From Candidatus Eisenbacteria bacterium (GTDB lineage Bacteria; Eisenbacteria; RBG-16-71-46; JACRLI01), in contig JACRLI010000019.1 in NCBI GenBank assembly GCA_016235265.1, positions 1 through 64,000 of the forward strand: a stretch of DNA of 64,000 nt. The letters run 5' to 3'. The position numbers and the translations under genes were made by a program. Each line of letters starts with the position of its first letter. Position 1 is the stretch's first letter. The notes beneath the pieces are model-generated. The model saw only the letters and a program-made list of their open reading frames with translations. It was not told where the DNA came from and did no database searches. Below, piece by piece: positions 56,980 to 64,000 of the stretch.

Positions 56980-57974
56980 TCCGACGGCTCCTGCTGGGGC
57001 TGGCCATCACGGGGCTGCTCCTGTGGTGGGTGCTCCGCGGCATCGACTGGGGCAGGGTGGGCGACGCCCTGGGCCGCGCACACTACGCGTGGCTGGTCCC
57101 GGCCATGGCGTTCACCATGCTCGGCTACCTGGTGCGCTCCTACCGCTGGAAGTTCCTGCTGGCGGGGGTGAAGGACATCCGGACCGCCAGCCTGTTCAGC
57201 GCCACGCTCATCGGCTTCCTGGCCAACGTCATCCTGCCCGCCCGGCTGGGCGAACTGGTGCGTCCCTACGTGATCGGGCGGCGCGAGGGCGTGAGCAAGA
57301 CCGCCTCGCTGGCCACCATCGTCGTGGAGCGGATCTTCGACCTGACCACGCTGCTGGCGTGCTTCGGCGGCGTGATGCTGGTCTACCCCCACGGTTTCTC
57401 CCCGTGGCTGCGCCGCGCCGGGCTGACGGTGCTGGTGATCAACGTGGTGGTCCTGGGGGTGCTGGTGCTGCTGCAGGTGCAGACACAGCGCTTCCTGGCG
57501 CTCGCCCGCCGCCTGATGCGGCCGCTCCCGGCGGGCCTCGTGGAGCGCATCGCCGGACTGCTGGCCTCCTTCGCGGAGGGGCTGGGGGTGCTGCGCAACG
57601 GGCACCACCTGCTGCGGATCTCGCTGCTCTCCGTGCTCATGTGGTTCACCATCGTGCTGAGCATCTGGTCCACGCTGGAGTCGCTCCACCTGGGCCTGCC
57701 GCTGTACGCCAGCGCGGTGCTGATGGTGGTGATCTCAGTGGGCATCATGCTGCCCTCCGCGCCGGGCTACTTCGGGCCCATGCAGGTGGCCTGCCAGGCC
57801 GGCCTGGCGATCTTCGGGGTGGACGCCAGCACCGCGTTCACCTACTCGTTCCTGTACATGGTGACCCAGCACCTCCCGGTGCTGGGCTTCGGGTTCTTCT
57901 ACATGTGGAAGGAGAACCTGACCCTGGGAGACATTTCCCGCGTGGGCTCGCGGGAGGCCGAAAGGCCGCGATGA
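56976..57974 (+). CDS. LPG-synthase-TM/UPF0104 family membrane protein
   Basis: This 332-residue protein has about eight TM helices. The family motif VILPARLGELVRPYVIGRREGVSKTASLATIVVERIFDL spans residues 86-124 and is strongly conserved. LPSAPGYFGPMQVACQAGL lies in the C-terminal half. Members include the membrane half of MprF and putative lipid-linked glycan flippases. It lacks the aminoacyl-transferase domain. The glycosyltransferase neighbours favour a transport role. Confidence 0.86.
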   Translation: MIRRLLLGLAITGLLLWWVLRGIDWGRVGDALGRAHYAWLVPAMAFTMLGYLVRSYRWKFLLAGVKDIRTASLFSATLIGFLANVILPARLGELVRPYVIGRREGVSKTASLATIVVERIFDLTTLLACFGGVMLVYPHGFSPWLRRAGLTVLVINVVVLGVLVLLQVQTQRFLALARRLMRPLPAGLVERIAGLLASFAEGLGVLRNGHHLLRISLLSVLMWFTIVLSIWSTLESLHLGLPLYASAVLMVVISVGIMLPSAPGYFGPMQVACQAGLAIFGVDASTAFTYSFLYMVTQHLPVLGFGFFYMWKENLTLGDISRVGSREAERPR

Positions 57975-60586
57975 GCCCGCCCGCCCGCCTCGCCCCGATG
58001 TTCCCGCTGGCCGGCTCCGCCGCGCTGCTGGCGCTGACAATTACCGCCGCCGGGCCCGCGCCGGTGCGCATGGCGGTGGCGCTGGTGGCGCTGTGGGTGC
58101 TGCCGGGCTGGAGCCTCGCGCGCCTGTCCGGGCGCCGCGAGCGCGAGCCGGCGCCGGCGCTGGCCTATGCGTTCGGCGGCAGCGCCGCGTGGCTGGCGCT
58201 CGCCGCCGCCCTGTGCTTCCTGCTGCGCCTGCCGCCCGCGGCGATCGCCCACCTCACCGCGGGCCTGCTGGCGCTCTCGGGCGCGTGGATGCTGCGGCCG
58301 CGCGCGCGGGGGCCCGGGGATGACGGGGCTGCCGGCGCCCCGGGACCGGTGTGGAACCTGGCGCAATCGGTGGCCCTGGTCGGCCTGGGCGCGTTCCTGC
58401 TGCGCTGCGGCGGGTCCATCGGCCAGAGCTACGATTCGCTGGACCACCTGGCGTACATGAAGACCATCCTGCAGGACGGCTCGGTGCTGCCGCTGCGCGA
58501 GTTCTACCGCGAGGTCACCTCGGGGGCCATCGACCTGCGCAAGGGCTTCCTGCACGGGCCCCTGGCGGTCACCGCCGCGCTGGGCGGGGAGAGCCCGGCG
58601 GGGCTGTGGCGGGCGTGGCCGGCCCTGGCGGGGCCGGCGGTCACCGCGTGCTTCTACGTGCTGGCCCGCACCGTGGCGACCTCGCGCGCGGGGGCGGCCG
58701 CGGCGACGGTGCTCTTCGCCCTCCTGTACGGCGCCCCCGGGCACAGCTTCCTCCTCAAGCTCGGCTACCCGAACAAGACCGCGGACGCGCTGGTGTGGCT
58801 CGCGTTCGCGGGCCTGATCGCGGGGCTGCGTGCGGCCGCCTCGCGCGGGAGTGCCGCGTTGGGCGCCGGCGCGCCGCCCGGCGGGGGGGAGCGCCCGGAA
58901 GCTGGCGCCGCGGATCCGGACCCCGGCCCTTTCCCGGTGCCGTGGCTGCTGGCGGCCTCGGCCATGGTCCACGTGTTCGCCCCGGCGCCCTGGTTCTTCG
59001 TCGTGGGGGTCTTCGTGGCCGTGGCCGCCGCGACGGGCTCCATGCGCACCCACGCCCGGAGCGCGCTGCGCTCCCTGGCGGTGGCGGCGCTCTGCTGCGT
59101 GCCCATCCTGGCGTGGCGCTTCCTGGTTTCCTACGACCCGGTGAATCCCATGCACACGAGGCTGCAGGGCCTGCTGGTGCTGCCGGCGGGCTACGTGCTG
59201 GAACCGCTCTCGTGGCTGCGAATCCTGGGGCAGGCCACCTGGCTGTCGCTGCTGGCCACGCCCTTCTTCCTGGCGCACCGGCCTTCCCCGCAGCGGCTGC
59301 TGGCGTGCGTCGGCGTGTGGTCCGCCGTGGGGCTGCTGTTCAACCCTCTGCTGATGCCGCTGGTCGCGCCGAAGCTGGGGTACCTGGCGGTGCGGCTGTA
59401 CTCGCCGGCGCTGGCGCTGTGCGTGCTCGGCGCCTGGCTTGCCGACCAGGCCGCGGAGTTCCGGCCCGGGCGCCGGGTGGCCTCCGCCGGCGCGTGGCTG
59501 CTGGCGGCGGCACTGCTGCTGGGCCCCGACATCAAGGCCGGCGCCCTGGGCTACGGCCCGGCGGCCCTGGCGGTGGAGGAAGCCCATTCGTCCGCGCCCT
59601 GGCGCGCCACCCTGGAGTTCCTGGAGCGCGCCTACCCGGATCGCCGGGTGGTCGTCTCCGACGCGATCACCTGCTACAGCGTGGCGGGGCTCACCCGTCA
59701 CGATGTGATCGCCACGCTCAACCAGCACTCCTCGCCCAGCGATCGCGAGGCGCTGGAGCGCATGCAGGCCGCCTCGGACATCCTGAGCCCGGGCTGTCCG
59801 CCGGCCCGCGCCGTCGAGTTGCTGCGCCGCTACGGCGTGGACCTGGTGGTGCTGAACTTCACCCATCCGGGCCCGCGGCTGGACTACATGGTGTCGGTGG
59901 ACCCCGCGGAGTACCCTGCGGTGGAGCGGAAGTTCGCCTCCCGCCCGGACGCGTTCCGCGAGGTGTTCCGTGCCCCCGGGCAGCGGGTCTTCGAGGTCCT
60001 TCCCGCGGGGCTGGCGGCGTACGCCGCGGAGCCCGTGCCGGCGTGGCCGGACCTGGCGCCGCCGGCGGGGTCTCCGCAGGTGGACCTGGGCGGTGGCAAC
60101 CTCCTGGGCTGGCTGCGCCTGGAACCCCGGGCGGTCGCCGGCGGGGAATCGGTGTTCGTGCGCTGCCTGCTTCGCCGCGACCGGCCCCCCCGCGCGGGAG
60201 AGCGGTTCCGGGTGGAGCTGAGCCTGGCCCGGGAAGTGCCTGCGCGGCCCGCGTGGCTGCCCCCGCGCCTCGGCCGGGTCTTCGCCCAGAAGCGGGCGCA
60301 CCGCCTGTACCGGCTGAACTACTACCTTCCGCTGCGGGCGGAGGGCGGGTTGCCCGAGCACTGGCCCGCGGGCCGGTGGGTGCGCTGGGCGCCGCCGCTG
60401 TACGTCCCCGGCGGCGCAGAGCCCGGCCGTTACCTGCTGCGCATGCGCGCCGTGACGCAGGACTTCCTGCCCAGCGTGAACCTTCGCCACTACCTCGAGG
60501 ACGACGACGCCACACCCGGCGGGGTGCTGGATTCCGTGCAGGTGCTGCCCCCGGACGCGCGGGGAGGAAGGCGGACCGATGGCTGA
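57971..60586 (+). CDS. Giant GT-C-like membrane protein
   Basis: This 871-residue protein starts at ATG 57971. The first 500 residues contain about 13 TM helices, and an acidic loop SYDSLDHLAYMKTILQDG may be a GT-C active site. The C-terminal ~350 residues are soluble, probably periplasmic. They include VVVSDAITCYSVAGLTRHDV and a possible carbohydrate-binding-like end. The closest impression is of dolichyl-phosphate-mannose mannosyltransferase-like proteins. The specific function is unknown. The end overlaps the methyltransferase by 8 nt. Confidence 0.6.
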   Translation: MSPPARLAPMFPLAGSAALLALTITAAGPAPVRMAVALVALWVLPGWSLARLSGRREREPAPALAYAFGGSAAWLALAAALCFLLRLPPAAIAHLTAGLLALSGAWMLRPRARGPGDDGAAGAPGPVWNLAQSVALVGLGAFLLRCGGSIGQSYDSLDHLAYMKTILQDGSVLPLREFYREVTSGAIDLRKGFLHGPLAVTAALGGESPAGLWRAWPALAGPAVTACFYVLARTVATSRAGAAAATVLFALLYGAPGHSFLLKLGYPNKTADALVWLAFAGLIAGLRAAASRGSAALGAGAPPGGGERPEAGAADPDPGPFPVPWLLAASAMVHVFAPAPWFFVVGVFVAVAAATGSMRTHARSALRSLAVAALCCVPILAWRFLVSYDPVNPMHTRLQGLLVLPAGYVLEPLSWLRILGQATWLSLLATPFFLAHRPSPQRLLACVGVWSAVGLLFNPLLMPLVAPKLGYLAVRLYSPALALCVLGAWLADQAAEFRPGRRVASAGAWLLAAALLLGPDIKAGALGYGPAALAVEEAHSSAPWRATLEFLERAYPDRRVVVSDAITCYSVAGLTRHDVIATLNQHSSPSDREALERMQAASDILSPGCPPARAVELLRRYGVDLVVLNFTHPGPRLDYMVSVDPAEYPAVERKFASRPDAFREVFRAPGQRVFEVLPAGLAAYAAEPVPAWPDLAPPAGSPQVDLGGGNLLGWLRLEPRAVAGGESVFVRCLLRRDRPPRAGERFRVELSLAREVPARPAWLPPRLGRVFAQKRAHRLYRLNYYLPLRAEGGLPEHWPAGRWVRWAPPLYVPGGAEPGRYLLRMRAVTQDFLPSVNLRHYLEDDDATPGGVLDSVQVLPPDARGGRRTDG

Positions 60587-61301
60587 CGCAACCGAAACGC
60601 CCCGAGCGGGCGGCGAGGTCCGCACCGACGCCTCCGGGGAGCGCCTGGACAACGTGTACGCCTGGGGAGGGGACGAAGCCGGCCTCCGCCGGACGCAGCG
60701 GAAGTACGCCGAGCGATTCGCAGGCCGGCGCCGGGTGCTGGACGTGGGATGCGGCCGGGGGTTCTTCCTGGGGCTCATGCGCGAACTGGGCATCGGGGGT
60801 GCCGGGATCGACATGTCCGAGGCGATGGTGGAGGCCACCCGGCTGGCCGGGTTTCCCGTCGAGCTGAGTGAAGGGAGCGCCTACCTCGAGCGGCACCCGG
60901 GTGAATTCGACGGGATCTTCGCCAGCCACGTCATCGAGCACATCCCGGCGCAGGAAGGGGAACGGTTCATCCGGCTCGCCGCCCGGGCGCTGGCGCCGGG
61001 GGGGCGGCTGATCGTCATCACGCCGCGGACGCTGGTGATGCGGAGCATCGCGAGCGGATTCTGGCGCGATCTCACGCACCAGCGCCCCTACCCGCTGGAC
61101 CTGCTGGAGGCGCTGTGCGAGTCGGCGGGCCTCTCCGTGGCGGAGTCCGGCCCGGACCCCGACACCGCCACCCGGCTCGGCCCCAAGGACTGGCTCATCG
61201 CGATGCTGCGGCGGCCGTTCCTGGGGCCGGTGCTGCACGATTTTCTGTACGGTCCCGGCGCCCACTTCGTGGTCGCGGACCGGCCCGAAGCCCGAGGCTA
61301 G
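60579..61301 (+). CDS. SAM-dependent class I methyltransferase
   Basis: This 240-residue protein has the SAM-binding motif VLDVGCGRGFFLGLM (about 53-67), the acidic motif II GAGIDMSEAM and the post-motif FDGIFASHVIEHIPA, with LAPGGRLIVITPRT completing the fold. Within a glycan cluster it would methylate a sugar or lipid intermediate. The exact acceptor cannot be told. Confidence 0.88.
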   Translation: MADATETPRAGGEVRTDASGERLDNVYAWGGDEAGLRRTQRKYAERFAGRRRVLDVGCGRGFFLGLMRELGIGGAGIDMSEAMVEATRLAGFPVELSEGSAYLERHPGEFDGIFASHVIEHIPAQEGERFIRLAARALAPGGRLIVITPRTLVMRSIASGFWRDLTHQRPYPLDLLEALCESAGLSVAESGPDPDTATRLGPKDWLIAMLRRPFLGPVLHDFLYGPGAHFVVADRPEARG

Positions 61302-61304
61302 AGC

Positions 61305-62744
61305 TTGGCCAGGTTCCTGAAGCGCCAGAGCATCTCCAGTTCCATCGGCGTGGTCATGTCCATGACCATCCTGCAGCGCGTGCTCTCGGTGCTGCGCCAG
61401 ATGGTGTTCACCCGGATGCTGGGCCCGTCCGGCGTGGGGGCGCTGGGGCTGGCGGTGGACACCATCATGGGCACGCCGCTCAACATCGTCACCCTGGGGT
61501 TGCCCTCCAGCTATGCGCGCTACGTGCAGCAGTACGAGCGCAAGGGACGGCTGCGGGACTTCTTCCTGCGGACCATGCGCCCGACGCTGGTGCTGGCCTC
61601 GATCGCGGCGGTGGGCTGCCTGGCATTCTCCCCGCAGGTCTCGGCGCTGGTGTTCCAGGAGCGCACGCAGACCTGGCTGGTGGTGGTCACCGCGCTGGCC
61701 ATCGTGCCCGAGGCCATGCTGCGCCACCTGCGCGCAGGTTTCGCGGGCATGCGGATGTTCTTCGTCACCTCCTCGATGGACTTCTTCCCGGTGCTGGTGT
61801 TCAGCGTGCTGGGCGCGGTGCTGGTGCTGTGCGTGGCGCGCACGCCGGTGGCCGCGGCCGGGGCCCAGGCCATCGGGTCGTGGACCACGGCGCTGGTCTT
61901 CGGCGGCCTGCTGTGGAAGCACCTCAAGAGCGCCGAACCGGAGCACCTGCGCATCGAGGAGCCGGACTTCGTGCCCAAGATCGTCCGCTACAGCGGCTGG
62001 TCCATGCTGATGCCTCTGGAACTTCAGCTGCTGGTGCTGGTGGACCGCTGGATGCTGGTGCGCCTGCGCGGGCTGCACGACGTGGGCATCTACACCGCCG
62101 CGGCCAGCGTGTCCGCCTACGTGTTCCTCCTCGGCGCGCTCACCGCCAACGTGCTGAGCCCGAACCTGAGCCAGATGTGGGAGGAGGGGGACCGCCGGGT
62201 GGTGATGCGCCGCATCAACTTCGCGGTGCGGGCCACGTTGCTGGCGCTGCTGGGGGTGGCGCTGTTCCTGCTGGCGGTGAGCCCCTGGGTGATCCCGTTC
62301 ATCTGCGGCAAAGGATTCACGGAATCGGCCAATCTCATGTGGGCCTTCGTGATGTACCACCTGTTCTACTCCGCCTTCTACGTGCTGGGGCTGTACCCGT
62401 TGCTGATCGAGAAGCCGCAGATGGGCCTGCTGGGGGTGACCATGGGCCTGGTGGCGGACGTGGGTCTGAACCTGCTGCTCACGCCGCGCTATGGCGTGAC
62501 CGGGGCGGCCATCTCCGCCTTCTGCAGCATGGCGGTGATTGCCCTGGTGATGCTGGCGCAGTGCACCATCTTCGTCCTGGCGCTGTTGTTCCTTCCGGCA
62601 CTGCGCTCGCGCCGCATCCTGCTGGCGGCCTACGCCGCGCTGATCCTGGTCATCCTGTTCACGCCGTGGCTGCTGGACGCCGAGGAGAAGGCGCTGCTCA
62701 AGGCGCGGGTGCTCGGGATGCTGCGGCGGCCCGGCGGGGCGTGA
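61305..62744 (+). CDS. Wzx-type oligosaccharide flippase (second copy)
   Basis: This 479-residue MOP-superfamily protein has 12-14 predicted TM helices, from TTG 61305. The opening reads SISSSIGVVMSMTILQRVLSV and is followed by RQMVFTRMLGPSGVGALGLA; SWVIPF-like and PLLIEKPQMGLLG motifs occur later. It is clearly diverged from the flippase at 51806. It may handle a different glycan or a different step. It lies between the methyltransferase and the GT4 gene. Confidence 0.85.
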   Translation: MARFLKRQSISSSIGVVMSMTILQRVLSVLRQMVFTRMLGPSGVGALGLAVDTIMGTPLNIVTLGLPSSYARYVQQYERKGRLRDFFLRTMRPTLVLASIAAVGCLAFSPQVSALVFQERTQTWLVVVTALAIVPEAMLRHLRAGFAGMRMFFVTSSMDFFPVLVFSVLGAVLVLCVARTPVAAAGAQAIGSWTTALVFGGLLWKHLKSAEPEHLRIEEPDFVPKIVRYSGWSMLMPLELQLLVLVDRWMLVRLRGLHDVGIYTAAASVSAYVFLLGALTANVLSPNLSQMWEEGDRRVVMRRINFAVRATLLALLGVALFLLAVSPWVIPFICGKGFTESANLMWAFVMYHLFYSAFYVLGLYPLLIEKPQMGLLGVTMGLVADVGLNLLLTPRYGVTGAAISAFCSMAVIALVMLAQCTIFVLALLFLPALRSRRILLAAYAALILVILFTPWLLDAEEKALLKARVLGMLRRPGGA

Positions 62745-62754
62745 GGTGCCGGGG

Positions 62755-63960
62755 ATGAGGGTGCTGTTCCTGGCCGACGGCCCGCGCGGCCCGCTGGTCA
62801 CCGGGGACCGCCTGCGCAACTGGCGGCTGGTGGAGCGGCTGGCCCGCCGCCACCGGATCACCTGGTGGAGCCTGCAGGAGCCCGGCGCGACGGATCCGGG
62901 CCCGGCGCCCGCGGGCGTGGAGGCCCGGGACGTGCGCGTTCCGCCCGGGTGGCAGGAGCCCGGCGGCAAGCTCGCGAAGTGGCTGCGGGCGCTGACCTCG
63001 CCGGAGCCGCTGCTGCTCATGCCGCCGCAGCTGCGGGGGGTGGGCGCGGAGGTGGAGCGGGCGGCGGCGGATTGCGACGTCATCCACGTCTCGCACCTGC
63101 AGGCGTGGCGCGCCGTCCCGCCGTCCCTGCACCGTCGCTGCGTGGTGGACCTGCACGATTCGATGAGCTTGCGCTACGACGCCTTCTTGAAAGCGTCCCC
63201 GGCCATGCGGTTCCGGGACCGCTCATTCTTCTGGTACAGCTTCCTGGGCCAGGCGGAGAAACTGCGCGCCTACGAGCGGGGGATGCCGGCCCGAGCGGGC
63301 GCGGCCGTGGTGGTGGCGGCCCGCGACCGCGACCACATCGGCTCGGCCTCCATGCGGGTGATCCCCAACGGCGTGGACACGGAGTACTTCCGGCACGACG
63401 GCGGTGGGCGCGTCCCGGGCCGGCTGGTGTTCTTCGGCAACCTGCGCTACCGGCCCAACGCCGACGCGGCCGGGGTGCTGGCGCGCGAGGTGCTGCCCGC
63501 GGTGCGCGCCCGGGTCCCCGGCGCGCACGTGCGACTGGTGGGTGCGGACCCCGGACCGCCGGTGCAGGCCCTGGCGGGCCTGCCGGGCGTCACGCTGGTG
63601 GGCTGGGTGGACGACATGCGCGAAGAGCTCTCGCGCGCCGAGGCGTTCGCCTGCCCGCTGCGGGTGGCCTCGGGACTGCAGAACAAGGTGCTGGAGGCGC
63701 TGGCGATGGAACTGCCCACGGTGGCTTCGCCCACCGCGGTGGCGGGCCTGGAGCTGCGGGACGGGACGGACCTCAGGGTATGCCCCACGGGCGAGGAGTT
63801 CGCGCGGGTGGTCGCGGAGCTGCTGGAGGATCCCGCAGCGCGGGCCCGTCTCGCGGACTCCGGGCGCGACGCCGTGCGCCGGGCCTACTCGTGGGACCGC
63901 GCCGCGGAGGCGTTCGGGGAGCTGTACCAGGACGTGGCTGCCGCAGGGCAACCCGCATGA
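62755..63960 (+). CDS. GT4 glycosyltransferase (TIGR03087/stp1-like)
   Basis: This 401-residue GT-B enzyme begins MRVLFLADGPRGPL. ATG 62755 follows GAGG with good spacing; GTG 62746 is possible. The C-terminal half NLRYRPNADAAGVLAREVLP, VGADPGPPVQALAG and PLRVASGLQNKVLEALAMELP resembles sugar transferases of PEP-CTERM/EpsH1-associated clusters. The stop overlaps the next gene start by 4 nt. Confidence 0.86.
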   Translation: MRVLFLADGPRGPLVTGDRLRNWRLVERLARRHRITWWSLQEPGATDPGPAPAGVEARDVRVPPGWQEPGGKLAKWLRALTSPEPLLLMPPQLRGVGAEVERAAADCDVIHVSHLQAWRAVPPSLHRRCVVDLHDSMSLRYDAFLKASPAMRFRDRSFFWYSFLGQAEKLRAYERGMPARAGAAVVVAARDRDHIGSASMRVIPNGVDTEYFRHDGGGRVPGRLVFFGNLRYRPNADAAGVLAREVLPAVRARVPGAHVRLVGADPGPPVQALAGLPGVTLVGWVDDMREELSRAEAFACPLRVASGLQNKVLEALAMELPTVASPTAVAGLELRDGTDLRVCPTGEEFARVVAELLEDPAARARLADSGRDAVRRAYSWDRAAEAFGELYQDVAAAGQPA

Positions 63961-64000
63961 ATGCGCCGCTGCTGGTGCGGCGGGTCCGCGAGCTGGGTCC
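63957..64000 (+). CDS. Start of the next gene in the glycan cluster (partial)
   Basis: ATG 63957 overlaps the GT4 stop (ATGA) and reads MNAPLLVRRVRELG before the window ends. The coupling pattern of the cluster supports it, but too little is present to identify the product. Confidence 0.4.
   Translation, partial: MNAPLLVRRVRELG

Noticed and set aside
59859..63083. 1,074-codon minus-strand open frame
   Set aside because: Antisense to four convincing glycan genes and compositionally biased; a shadow frame.

Overview
The window is a very GC-rich bacterial segment with tightly packed, mostly plus-strand operons, many 1-8 nt gene overlaps and frequent GTG/TTG starts. It encodes a diderm envelope: LptF/LptG, a wza-type export lipoprotein, efflux outer-membrane protein sequence at the left edge, and a 1,973-residue SprA-like beta-barrel. 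SprA outside the Bacteroidota, together with this composition, points to another high-GC lineage of the FCB group, such as candidate Eisenbacteria or Gemmatimonadota. That placement is inference from gene content. No rRNA, tRNA, CRISPR array, insertion sequence or integrase was seen.

Layout. 1-863: a minus-strand fragment of an RND efflux outer-membrane factor abuts an Arg/Gly/Pro-rich plus-strand tail with no intact gene, so this edge looks like a chimeric join. 950-8362: ndk, then a fatty-acid/phospholipid operon (yceD-like, rpmF, plsX, fabH, fabD, fabG, acpP, fabF, rnc). 8355-10812: a coupled ZnuABC-type zinc/manganese importer. 11023-14224: a TPR protein split by an in-frame amber codon, then an ECF sigma factor with its zinc-finger anti-sigma factor and a textbook terminator. 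14311-20707: aroB, aroQ, accB, pilT, accC, comB-like, pheA. 20778-25630: a TGSGD-repeat protein, an MFS transporter, and lptF/lptG on the minus strand.

25807-32696: sprA is translationally coupled to a glutaminyl-cyclase-like M28 enzyme, the most interesting locus here. In Bacteroidota, SprA is the outer-membrane translocon of type IX secretion, and glutaminyl cyclases modify N-terminal Gln of exported proteins. 32846-39880: rimP, nusA, infB, DUF503, rbfA, truB, ribF, preceded by a promoter and an intrinsic terminator that together look like an attenuator. 39903-47189: rpsO, a hairpin, pnp, an M16 protease, thrC, a DUF3108 protein and a deoxyhypusine-synthase-like protein.

47190-64000: a noncoding leader followed by a large exopolysaccharide/glycan cluster running off the right edge: Wza, Wzz, an ExeA-type ATPase, a CpsD-like protein with a degenerate P-loop, two Wzx-type flippases, two GT2 enzymes, two large GT-C-like membrane proteins, DUF2304, an LPG-synthase-type flippase, a methyltransferase and a GT4 enzyme. 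These would assemble lipid-linked glycans, flip them, polymerise them and export them through Wza.
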